Shown here: positions 21,996-32,063 of the stretch, piece after piece
Layout: each line of letters opens with the position of its first letter
Numbering within the stretch: position 1 is the stretch's first letter
Origin: Ligula intestinalis
Lineage: Eukaryota > Platyhelminthes > Cestoda > Diphyllobothriidea > Diphyllobothriidae
Length of the DNA stretch: 64,000 nucleotides
Direction of reading: 5' to 3'
Assembly (NCBI GenBank): GCA_036362985.1
Contig: JAYGXS010000001.1
Coordinates: forward strand, 20,888,589-20,952,588
Position numbers and translations under genes: made by a program
Notes under the pieces: model-generated
What the model saw: the letters and a program-made list of their open reading frames with translations, nothing else
What the model was told of the DNA's origin: nothing
The model's database searches: none

Positions 21996-24180
21996 GTTCT
22001 GTCAACCCGTTTCGGGCTGTATTCCATTTCTTACCTTCCTAACCCAACATTCGGCCGACCAACGATGCCAACCTAATAGTTTCGAAGTTTAAAGTGATGA
22101 AATAAAGGAAACTTACGCTTGAATAAAAGTTCATGCAAGAGGATGGCATCACATTGCTGATCGTCTCGGACTTTCGATCTGGGTATATTGCCGACTAAGG
22201 TACTTCCAACGCACTTGTTAGCTGTGCGTGTTAATCGATATATTCTCAGTCTGAACAATTGCCCGTTTATTCCTGTTCATTTATTTTGACTCAATCTTTC
22301 TGCTGAATTTGAGACGACAACTAGGTATACTGTGCAATTGCCATCAAGCTCTACAGCTGTCGGGACTCCTGGTCGTCTGTGACCAGTTTGACGCATTCTT
22401 ACTGTTTCTTCCGTTGGGGGGAGGACATTCTTCGCAGAATGATACCTCAAAAGTAGAACTAGGTTACCGTATGTTTAAAACAGGTTTAGACAGCAGGATT
22501 AAGTGGAACCGACTAATTTGGTGGCGACTTATCAACTGCAATCCATCGCTGCATAAACTAAATAAGGAATAAGAAGTGCGTAACAAGTTGAATTTACACA
22601 GAATATCAATGCACAGAGCATAATTAATAAAATGGTAACCTAAGGCCGGGCTATAGGAGAGGAAGAAAGGAAATTTGAATTCCCGAGGGGGGGGGGAGGT
22701 GGCGTGATGTGAGTAAATCTGAAGTTCGTAGATGACCAGCGTAATTTGTGGTTGACTACTGTTTTGTCTTCTTCACTTCTCTGACTCTGTATTTTGCAGC
22801 CACGCGTACGTCAAACCCAATGATGACAACTATAAAGGTAGTCCGGTACTATTAAGCAAAATTATAGAAGATAAACAATGTACAAATGGATACACAAAGT
22901 CAAGAACGAGGGGCCCCGGTCAAATCGCCTGACTGTACAAGGGAACGACACAAGTCCAGCCATCACGCAGGGTGAAACCAGTCTTGAGAGAGCGTGTATG
23001 TGTTAGTGGGGAAGGGGGTGTGGCTCTGCTTTTATATGATTTCAGGAGGCATTCATGTGGCATCAGAATTGGTCTCGAACGCCAGCGCGAAGAAGGAATT
23101 TTCCGTGTACAGAGGCAATACTGCGCTGGCAAGGGGGGAATGGTGGAGCAGCCGTGGCTAATTAGGTCGAGAAGAGGAGGGAGCCGGCAGTTGGCTCTCC
23201 GCCACAAAGTCACTTCATGGGTCTTCATCTTGGCTAGTTGAAACAGTTGTCTCTTGAGACAGCGGAGGACCGATAGCATTGTGGGAAGAAGTGAGTAAAG
23301 GCTAGGGAGCTGAATGGGGGTAGAAACAGTACTCAAGTACCACTTGGCTGGGGGGGCTGGTTTTGGCACCAGTGTGCATTAAACTCGAAATCAAAGGTCA
23401 AAAGGGAAGGGTGGCAGAATTCTCGGGGGAAAAGGGGCACGTGGTTAAGAGAAAAGGTAAAATGCTATTTTAAGAGAGAAACAATCATATGTAGGTCGAA
23501 CAGGATTTTCGGAGGAGAACGTGGAGAATTTCAAACTTGTAAAGCCGGAAAGGACAATTACTTTATCCTGGTTCTTGCATAGGTCGGGCTTCTCTCACCC
23601 TACGTAGGTTGCTTCCAAATACCGCAAGGTCAAAGTTGTTCGTACCTGAACAAGTACTTGGAGGATGTTTTGGGGTCAATGGAATGACTGCTACTAGCTT
23701 AGCCCAAATGACTTATAGGCGCGCTGATCGAGTACAATTCAGTAGACCTCTTTCCGGTATGCAATAAGTGTCATGGTTTCGTCGCGCAGTTTTTGAGCGC
23801 TTGGAAACTGAGAGAGAGAGAGAGGGGTTAGGGGAGTAAGTTTATGCGGTAGAGGAGTGTCCACTTATGCTTGTCGGAGTTTGTGCTCTAACCGACCTTT
23901 AGCCAGAAAATGGGTTTCTAGTAAAGTTTGGCCAATCGCGACCTAATCGTGCGCTCATTTCATATCCTCGCGTTTCTGCTTGCCTTGGAATCTTATGACG
24001 GCGCTCCGTAATTTGGGGAATGGCGACATCGACCAATTGCGCCACTGCCAGACAGGGTTGAGTATATCGTAAATGTAACCAAAGCAGCAACGTCATCTTC
24101 TACTTACGCCTTGTGTGAGTTCCCAAAGAAGAGCACAAAAATAGAAGTCTTTTAGCATGCCTAGTACAACATACTTGAGG
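21996..24180. other. Unassigned sequence
   Basis: No supported gene. Notable only are a G run at 22684-22694, a (GA)n run at 23806-23824, and a purine-rich stretch around 22980-23470 that produces spurious open frames on both strands. Confidence 0.35.
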
Positions 24181-24404
24181 CAGGCAGCGCGTTATAGACA
24201 TGTCCAATCGGACCAGTCAGATTATGGCCTAAAGTGCATAGCGACTGTATTGGCTTTCTGACTCAGCCGACTGGCGTGGTAGAGTCCTTTGTCTGGACAC
24301 AGCTAGCGCGTCATCGCCATGTGCACTGTGTGTGGGCAGACCGATACCGTGATCTGGGAGCGACTTGTCAGGGCTGCCTGCATCGCTTAGACTGGCCCCT
24401 AACA
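24181..24404 (-). repeat. LTR family A, 5' part (antisense)
   Basis: On the minus strand the LTR begins TGTTAGGGG at 24404, directly after a purine tract (AAAGGGTAAAAG). It shares with the LTR at 27906-28224 the start TGTTAGG, a cggtat/atcggtc block, and a distal block (catctataa here as catgtctataa). The upstream sequence CTCAAATC.TGCAATTCG also matches the 28.2-kb copy. It is diverged and 3'-truncated. Confidence 0.6.
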
Positions 24405-24449
24405 CTTTTACCCTTTGAACCGAATTGCAAGATTTGAGCCGCGGATTCA
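24405..24449 (-). other. LTR family A polypurine tract and pre-LTR segment
   Basis: The minus strand reads CGGCTCAAATCTTGCAATTC, then GGTTCAAAGGGTAAAAG directly before the LTR. The equivalent stretch at 28224-28270 reads CGTCTCAAATCCTACAATTC with GAAGAAGGGAAG. The conserved position against TGTTAGG identifies the purine run as a polypurine tract. Confidence 0.6.
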
Positions 24450-24690
24450 ACTGCAGTCCATGACGCTACGCAGCTCGTACAGGAATGGCACGATGAGGTA
24501 CGCTTTGAAGTGTACCCAGTTGATGTTTTTGTAGTTCTTTGTCAGGAAGTCGCCCAAAATGTGCTGTGGGCAACCGCTACGGATCTGGTGGACCGATAGA
24601 CCGAAGTAGAAACACTTGACGAGGAAAAGCACAGAGTGCGCGGATCCCGAACGGAAGGAGGAAAGGGTGATCTGCGGTTGGCCCCCAACA
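24450..24690 (-). pseudogene. PIEZO mechanosensitive channel coding fragment
   Basis: The frame contains LVKCFYFGLSVHQIRSG, then ILGDFLTKNYKNINWV and VPFLYELRSVMD. This is a highly conserved C-terminal region of PIEZO channels, with the QIRxGxP, LGxFLTKxY and VPFLxELRxVMDW signatures just before the pore-anchor segments. An upstream in-frame stretch (TLSSFRSGSAHSVLF) may belong to the same exon, and cag at about 24690 could be its acceptor. PIEZO homology stops at VMD. Two residues later a stop (24447-24449) is reached and retroelement sequence begins, with no splice donor. I find no other PIEZO exon in the window, so this is a captured or orphan fragment. Confidence 0.8.
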
Positions 24691-24903
24691 GGCTCTGCGT
24701 CATCCGGTTAGAGGAGCTTTCTTTAGAGTCCATTGCTTCCTGTCTGAATTCACAAAAGCCTGTACTTCATGTATATTCGGAAATTAACCCCCATCCCCGC
24801 CCCCTTCGTTCTTCAGTGCCCACGGCCTCTATCGTCATGTGTCTTCGCAGGCGGCTGTTTTTCCACTCGCTGACCTGAAGACCACTCGACCGATATTTAG
24901 TCG

Positions 24904-25565
24904 TGTTGGGAAGCCACGCTCCTTCACGATGAGTCAGCGCACTCAACGGCGTCGCGAGAGCCGCTTGCCATGAGCCAGTCTTATCTGCTCAATCCTGATT
25001 GGCCCATTGTCGGACGATGTCTCTCGCGTTCTCTTTAAAGTACATGCACCCTGTGTCTGACTTGACTTGCACTGACGTACTGTAACGTACTCTGTCTGAG
25101 TGAACTCCCTCTCTCACTAGCCGACTGGTCTTCTCTCTATCTTGCTCTTACAGGCTCTTTGGGGACCGCTTCATGCTAATTAGAAGTACCAGGCGCGGGT
25201 TCTAACAAGTCGCACACGCATGCCCAACTAATCGCGGCTTCCTAAAAGCCATTTAACACACCACCTCTTTGGTCAACGCAGCAGAGGGCCTTGGCAGGCA
25301 ACATCCCCTCGGGTAATTGCTGTGCACCAATAGCAGACTACTTGAACTAGTTCTGCTAACCTACTTAAGCACCTGACACTACTGTCCCACGCTCTCTCAG
25401 GTCTGGCTGGACGCCGTTAACACTAGCCCTGGCTTCGCCAGTGGCCACTGCCGCCTGGGGCAGCAATTGGGAGTTATATGCACAATAAATCACTCCTTCT
25501 GGTGACTTCTACCTTTTTACTATCAGTCTGGGATTTGGCCTGATGATTGTAGTGATCCGAGTACT
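24904..25565 (+). repeat. LTR family B, near-complete solo LTR
   Basis: The repeat begins tgttgggaagccacgctc and contains cacgatgagtcagcgcac, ggtcaacgcagcag, ctggctggacgccgttaac and AATAAA at 25484-25489. It ends near cctgatgattgtagtgatcc. Partial relatives lie at 12547-12800, 30060-30215 and 35925-36235. The layout (tg start, promoter-like middle, AATAAA near the end, no ORF) fits a solo LTR of about 660 bp; the exact 3' end is not certain. Confidence 0.6.
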
Positions 25566-25955
25566 CCCACTACTTTGACCACTACAAACCCTTACGTAGG
25601 CTGCCTTCTGGTGATTTGCCACCATCAGATTATTTTCTTCTCGAGCACTATTCGGATCGCTTTCGGCACTATGGACTTCAGGATGCTCGGTTGGCGATGT
25701 CTCTTCGCGACTGGGACTTTTGCGCACATGATCTGCACCTGTCTGCTGACTGCACACGGTTCCTAAAAGACAACAACATCTGCACCCCCAGTCGTTGGTT
25801 TTGTATATACTTCTGCAGTATAGCAGACAACAAACACGAGCAAATATTTTGAGGGTTCCCCTGAGAGGGGAAGACCGCATACAGTGGAGAGCCTCCAGCT
25901 TATCTGGTAGTTTATGCCTTCCTCGGCGGAGACATGATACCATGAGCTTTATCAG

Positions 25956-25992
25956 CCTGACGTTATGGACTCGCATTCGAATCCATCATCAG
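25956..25992 (-). ncRNA. Hammerhead-like motif, PLE 2
   Basis: The minus strand reads CTGATGAT, a hairpin GGATTCG-AATG-CGAGTCC, then ATAACGTCAGG. The seven-base-pair stem is complete, including one G-U pair. It sits where stem II of a hammerhead should, between CTGATGA and the (G)AAAC strand, which here is mutated to TAAC. It lies 0.95 kb 3' of the PLE endonuclease remnant at 26946-27225, on the same strand. Confidence 0.55.
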
Positions 25993-26945
25993 ACAGGAAA
26001 TGGGGGCCCTTCTGTTGTTGCTGTGTCGGAATCACGCTTGAAAACTGAAAAAGTCCGGCACGTGGTGTTCACTTTGGGAGGCGGAACTTCGAAGCGCTGA
26101 GACTGGCAAACCCAGATTCCCGACTATTTTTGGTCTTTTGTCTAGTGTAAGGACCTCTAGTGCCTACACAATTTCATAGAAGCTAACCGTGTTGAGGCGT
26201 GGACGCGTGCGCATTGAAGTTTCTGCAAAGGCAATTTCTAAAGGGCGCAGGAAAAGTATGGGCGATTGTCTGGACGATGAGCTCACGTCGAAATGTCTGT
26301 TCCATTAGTTATTGCTATATTTTCAGATTAGCATGATGGTCCTTTAACAGAATTTGAAACGTATTGCTCATTTTGTGGGTCTTGAGCACCATATTCATCC
26401 GAAGCAAGATCAACTGCCGCCGGCAGAATAGAACTACCTTCATTATATGGACTGACCTATAGCTGATAAGCGCTAGACGCGATCGCTTGGACAATAAATT
26501 TATTCACCTAACGCTTTCGATGCATGCCCGTGTGGCAGCCTGAATTTGGTAGTGAATACGGAAATACGGATATTTCATGCACAGGGAATTGTAGTATTTG
26601 TAGAATGCAGTCGTTGTGCTACCGCCTACCTAAGATACCTAACGGCTCCACCTTTCATCGTAAATGATCGCCCTCTGGCGCGACAATCGCTTGATGGCTG
26701 GCATTTGCATCGAGGATCTCTGAAGTTTCATCAGTCGTGTTGGATGTTTGCATGCTGATTGCTCGGCCATCTCGCTCGCTGTCGTTGGCCGGTGTGTTCG
26801 CTTGAACGCTCCTGCGTGGCTTATGACTTGAGCCAAATTATGGCTTAACACCAATTACGAGATGGGTAGCCCGTTGTACTTGTTACTACACTGGGGGCCG
26901 TTTACCACTACTCAAGCAGACGGAGGCTCACCCCATTAATACCTC

Positions 26946-27225
26946 TCAAGGGGATTTTGACCCCAGCGCATGAGCCGTGACTCGGACGTCCTTTCTCTGC
27001 ACCACTGCCAAGTGTTTGGTCATTTGCGTTCGGAGCAGTCCACGACTACACCAGCTCCGATAAACGACTCCAGACGTTTCTTTCCGTGGCAGTGTGCGTT
27101 TTGGTCCCATTATCTGACGCCTAATGGCTGTCTCCAATTTGTTTGCGATTCCAGCCTCGAGTAGTGCGAGAAGACTGACGGCCTTCGAGATGTTCTTGAC
27201 GTACGGAAACGCTCGTCGAAATTTG
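26946..27225 (-). pseudogene. PLE 2 GIY-YIG endonuclease remnant
   Basis: The minus strand gives YVKNISKAVSLLALLEAGI, TAIRRQIMGPKRTLPRK and TSGVVYRSWCS, then, after an internal loss of the NYVGET segment, LLRTQMTKHLAVVQRKDV. It is clearly the same domain as at 18365-18620 and 57212-57660, but the catalytic core is deleted. Confidence 0.8.
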
Positions 27226-27905
27226 GGGTCAGTCGGATTTTATCGCTCGTTTCGTTTGTGTATGCACCAGATGACGAAGTTGCGCGAGTAGCCACTTTGT
27301 TTGGGCACACGTGAATGATACTGAATTTTAAGGTCGTCTTGGCGATCGTGCGTTTTCGATTTTACAGCATCAGGCAATTGTAAGATAAGGCAAGATAGAG
27401 TACATTTTCAGCATCCAATCAACGGTAAATAAGGGGGGGAACAAAGGTGTCCAGATATCAAGGGACCAGATTCTAGTCATCTCAAGAGGCCAGGGAGAGG
27501 GTAAGGGGTCCGCCAATTAGTTCATGTTGCCGCGTCGTCACTGTCTTACGACATGGTAGGAGGCGTGAGAACACCTTACTGGCTGTTGATTGGGTGATTC
27601 ATCTTTTTAACGCTACCCTCCCTTATTTTGATTTTAATTGCCTGCTTATGAATAATCAAATACCTACGTTCGCCGAACTTGACTTCTTGAATGTTTACAT
27701 TGGTATTATCACTGAACCTTAAAAATATCGAATTTCGGCAGCCTTTTCTTCCGCTTCACTGCAATGCGTCTCAATACACTGACACAGCGCCCTAAGGCGA
27801 CTGTCTTTTTGAACGACTGGAGGGTTACAGTTGAAGTTTAGTGCTTGCCTCATATTATTCGCTTTCCTGAACGCCAATATCCAAAACAGCTGCTAAAGTT
27901 TCCGT
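27226..27905. other. Unassigned sequence
   Basis: No gene or repeat recognised. The stretch lies between the PLE 2 remnant and the antisense LTR. Confidence 0.3.
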
Positions 27906-28224
27906 TGTAATGGGTTCCCAGGCTAGATTTTTGCCGCTCAGTCTCTTTATGTCAGTTCAGCAAAACGGAACAACGAACAAAGTCGTAAGGGAAAGGAAGT
28001 CGTTTATTGCGTCCCTCGACGGGGACTATATTATATGGAAAATTATAGATGTGACCAATCAGATTGTGTCTTCATTCGCCTAGGGGCTTGATTGGCCATC
28101 TAGCCCCTTTGTCCTGGCCGCATTGGGTGACCTCGCCGCGCGCGCGTGCGGCCATTGCCCGTGGTCGGACCGATAGCATGACCTGAGAGTTCAGCTGGGC
28201 CGCTCGTTAGGAATAATCCTAACA
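27906..28224 (-). repeat. LTR family A, full copy (antisense)
   Basis: This 319-bp LTR reads on the minus strand from TGTTAGGATT to CCCATTACA. It contains CCAATCAAGCCCCTAGG, a TATA-like tataatat and GCAATAAACG as polyadenylation region. A polypurine tract (GAAGAAGGGAAG) lies directly upstream at 28225-28236, so it is a 3' LTR. The copy at 28545-28825 is its inverted mate. Confidence 0.85.
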
Positions 28225-28236
28225 CTTCCCTTCTTC

Positions 28237-28544
28237 GAGACGAATTGTAGGATTTGAGACGCGTGTTCACCTGTAACGAAAACATTTGCTTTTTTGTCCG
28301 TCCTAGTCGTCTAGAGGGCTGAGGCGAAACAGAGAGGAATTCTTCCTGTAGAGTCGAGATCAGTTTTGCCGCCGGCTGATTCAATTTGGCAGGGCTTAGC
28401 CCGGTAGATAGTGCACTATTGCAAATGCAGTTAAGTTGCAAGTCCAGAAGACCGAGTTTCTCGATCCAGTCGAGACTGGAGGTTCGGACAATTGGTGGCG
28501 TAGCACTTTCCTCTGAATTGGCTGCCATCGAAGGAAACCCCACT
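28237..28544 (-). other. Interior between head-to-head LTRs
   Basis: This 308-bp stretch lies between the two inverted LTRs. The minus strand has an open frame (SLDWIEKLGLLDLQLNC, QPAAKLISTLQEEFLSVS) that runs through the polypurine tract into the LTR. I do not recognise a retroviral-type domain in it. Confidence 0.4.
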
Positions 28545-28825
28545 TTCAGGTCACGCTCTCGATCCGACCACGCGCAAAGGCCGCACGCGCGGCGAGGTCA
28601 CCCAATGCGGCCAGGACAAAGTGCCCAGCTGGCCAATCAAGCCCCTAGGCGAATGAAGACACAATCTGATTGGTCGCATCTATAATCTTCCATATAATAT
28701 AGTCTCCGTCGAGGGACGCAATAAACGGCTTCCTTTCACTTACGACCTTGTTCGTTGTTCTCCTTGTTGAACTGACGCAAATAGACTGGGCTGCACAAAG
28801 CTAGCCTGGGAACCCATTACAACAG
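28545..28825 (+). repeat. LTR family A, 5'-truncated copy (sense)
   Basis: This stretch is the reverse complement of most of 27906-28200, from the ttcaggtcacgctctcgatc block to aacccattaca. It contains ccaatcaagcccctaggcg and gcaataaacggc. The first 40 or so LTR bases are missing. With the antisense copy it forms an imperfect palindrome of about 280-bp arms. Confidence 0.85.
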
Positions 28826-29115
28826 TTTCAGAGAACAACAACGCGAATGCCAGCCATCGAGCAGTTACCACACCCGATGGCAATTATTCCTGATGAAGGG
28901 TTGAGCCGTTAATTTCATAGGTATGCTGTAGCGCACCCAGTGCATCCGATAAATACGATTCCCTGTGATAGTAGGGTGCTCACCTATCTATTCCCAACGA
29001 CGTGCTGAGTTAAGCGCTTCGCGCCCGTACTTATTCTCAATGTTTGAAAATGCGCGAGGCCCAGGTAATTGAATAGAAGGCGGGAGAACGTTCTCTGGGA
29101 CCAGAATTTTATTCG

Positions 29116-29150
29116 CCCGACGTTTCGGGCTCTCACTCGAGGCCATTGTC
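29116..29150 (-). ncRNA. Hammerhead-like motif
   Basis: The minus strand reads CAATGGCCTCGAGTGAGAGC, then CCGAAACGTCGGG. A stem GGCCTC/GAGAGCC with one bulged A precedes CGAAAC-GTC, but the CTGATGA strand is decayed to TGACAAT. The following gcgaataaaa matches the motif at 29425. Confidence 0.4.
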
Positions 29151-29424
29151 AAGGAATGAAAACGTACAGCTCACTGCGTGATTAAGTCAGCTCTGCCGGG
29201 GGTGACCTTGCGTTCCCAATTCTCTGTGATAGGAGGACGCTCACCTATCTGATTGCGGAACATGCTCGTCTCGTTGTGCCTTGGAGTTCAATTTAGAATC
29301 CCCACAAGTGGTCGCCAAGCGACTTTTAATATATGATGGAATGGAAACAACAAAAACAAGGGAGACCGGAAGGTCCATTTCCTACTTATTGGCCGTTATC
29401 AGCCTGTGCATGAGTTACCCGTAT

Positions 29425-29460
29425 CGGATGATGGCTTCGAGCATGAGTCAGAAACGTTGA
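29425..29460 (+). ncRNA. Hammerhead-like motif, inverted mate
   Basis: The plus strand reads CGGATGATGGCTTCGAGCAT, then GAGTCAGAAACGTTGAGCGA followed by ATAAA. The order GATGA, short segment, GAAACGT and gcgaataaa is the same as in the minus-strand motif at 29116-29150. Stem pairing is partial and the first core base is changed. Confidence 0.35.
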
Positions 29461-30059
29461 GCGAATAAAGGCCTTATCCTAGTAATCGCGTGTACTTTGC
29501 ATCAATTACGTCCATGGGCTCGCATTTCCGCTCGTATTGTTTTCTTAAACTTTTGCCCCGTAGGAGACCAGTGCTTTTCCTGATTCTAGTACAGAAACAA
29601 AAAAAATCATTATTGGCCAGATATCACACCATACGGGCGCTGGCGGCAACCCACAATGACGTCGCAACTCTACCTAGACTGCAGGGCAACACAGGTGCTA
29701 TGAGTTGTGGTAAAACGGCGGTTTTCCCGGCTTGAAGTGATGTTGTAGACAATGCCCAATGCTGCGGTGCCCGGCGTCCTTGTTCAAGGCCAGCTGTCTC
29801 AAGGTCATCCACTGTCTCAATGAGCGCCTTCAGACGCGCTGACCTGCAGACACTTGGCTGGCTTCCAGTCGGACTCACACACACGTGCGTCCAGGTAGTT
29901 GTGGTTGCCCAAACGCCACTTTAACACGTCAATTTCCCCCACCCTCGGCCGATACAACATATACCGTTAGACACGACACTCTGAGGGTAACGTCACATGC
30001 ACAAATTGGAAAACTCTTGGACCAGCTCTGGAATTCTGGCCCAACAGTTACTACCTCTC

Positions 30060-30215
30060 TCAAGGGTAACTGGACGCGATCAACATCGGCCCTGAATTCG
30101 CCCGTATCTACTGCTGCCTGAGTCAGAAAGTCGGGGTTCTGGGCACAATAAATCCCTCATTGTGGGCCTGCAGCTTTTGCCTACAACTCAGATTCGACCT
30201 GGTGATTTTAGTGCT
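30060..30215 (+). repeat. LTR family B, 3' part
   Basis: The stretch shares with 25400-25560 the order actggacgc, gccctg.attcgcc, cactgctgcctg-like block, cacAATAAAtc (30147-30152) and cctggtgattttagtgctc. It is a truncated copy. Confidence 0.5.
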
Positions 30216-31950
30216 CTCAGCACGAAGACTGCTAAGACCGCTAGTGTCATGCTTGACAGTACCAGCCAGGGGTAGGATTGGCTAACCATCGTTCCGTCTT
30301 GGCAGTTCGGTTTGCTCAACCCTGTTATGCGTTACTACGCATTTCAGTTCACCTAATCACTTTTTAGTCTTGTTGTACATAGGATTTGACGAGGAAAAGC
30401 CCGACAAATGTTAGATCGGAAATGACCGACAGAGTTTGCACAGGCTCCAAGCAGCCTCTCTTCTGGGAGTCTTCCTCGTTAAACCTCTTTAACTAATGAT
30501 TGCCCGTTGTGTGACGGCCGTACTTCAGCTTCTGGGGGATAAGCTGAATCGGTTGTCTCCATCCTCTGATCAATCCTGATTGTTCGGGTAATATGGATCT
30601 TCTGCTAACTCCGGGATACCCGGCAGGTTTATAGGTGCTAGACTTGAGGGATTGCTGGATACGTCCGCCTTCCAGCCCAGTAACTATGCAGAGCCACCCT
30701 CCTAAATGCCCCACACGGGCGCTGCCAGGTAACCTGATACTTATTGACGTTTTTAAAACATCAAGGCAGTGCGATTCCATCACAATGGGAGGACTTAGCG
30801 AAAGTAAATAGCAGCAAATTTTATTATTCCCACCTCTCGAGGGCAAAGTCTACTAAGGCAACTGCTGTTCTAAGAGATGGCCTCAAATCAAACAACAGCC
30901 AGACTTACGAGCCCCACTTCCACCTGGTTTAATTATATTTGGTGCGAAGTTTGCGTGCCATCGCGTACTTATGGAGTTGCGGGCGCTTCTGCCCATGTCC
31001 GTTTGTTCTCGTTCACGCACCTACATCCGCCATCCTATTGGTCGCACACGCGGTTTGGTCCTCGTGCGTCTGTAGCTTATCCTTGCTAGTGCTGACTACA
31101 AGTCACTTGTGCGCACTCGCTCTGTATTAGCTGTCTCTCGATTTCTGATTTTAGAATGCCACATCACGGTAGACCTTCGGCCCGGTCAGAATTTTCAGTG
31201 TCGGCTCGCCTTAATTCACGGTTCAGGTTCCTGTCTTTGATCTTCGTGGCCCACAGTCAGTATACACTCCCAGTGGTAGGACATCAACCAGCAATAACCT
31301 TAAAGGTCCTTATTTGTCCGTTCTGACATCTGTATAAACGAAACGAACGTCGCTTGCCTTCGTGTGTTCGTCTCTGACTGCCTGTCAACAAACTGATACA
31401 AGGTGTTACGGAACTGAAGAACTAAAGTTTGCGGAAGTTTGGTGGAGTTAAGTAGCATAATCCGGAGTTGGTTGGCGAGAGAGTAAGCTCAAGAGCAAAC
31501 GAAGGCGCTCGGTATCATCCGCGTTTTAGGGGGTTAGGACGACGAGTCGGCTCTCTTAGCATGATGCTTGAGGGCTGATCTGTCATCTGAGTTTATCGCA
31601 AGGTCTGACCACTAGTTTTGAGACTCAAATGAAGGCTTTTTAACCGCAAAGCTAAAAGTTGTCTTGGGTCCAGAACGGGTGTGGCTATCTTGTATTACCA
31701 GACACAAACTAGGACAGTGTAAGTTATCTTATCCAGGGCCTCCGCATATGGACATAAACGCTTTGAAATATCGTAATTGTCTCCGGTCACCCGTTTTTAC
31801 TAGTGCTCAAACAACTCTAGCGTCCCCGATGTATCACCAGACGCAACGGTGAAAAATTGCAATCAAACTGGACAAAGAGAATGGAGTGGCAGCAATTTCA
31901 AGGCCCTTCTCAATGTTGTAAGCGCAAGCAAAGAACGTTTTGATGATGGT
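30216..31950. other. Unassigned sequence
   Basis: No gene or repeat that I can support in this 1.7 kb downstream of the phosphoglycerate mutase gene. Confidence 0.35.
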
Positions 31951-31959
31951 CTAGGGTCG

Positions 31960-31965
31960 TTTATT
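31960..31965 (-). terminator. Polyadenylation signal of the PGAM gene
   Basis: On the minus strand AATAAA lies about 100 nt after the stop codon, a normal distance for cleavage and polyadenylation. Confidence 0.6.
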
Positions 31966-32063
31966 TTGCGATGAAAAAAAAATTCAATAAGCTTCTGAAC
32001 TGGAAGCTGTCAAACAGATGAAAAGCTAGATAAATTAAATTGCAGGCCTACAGAAGGAATCCA

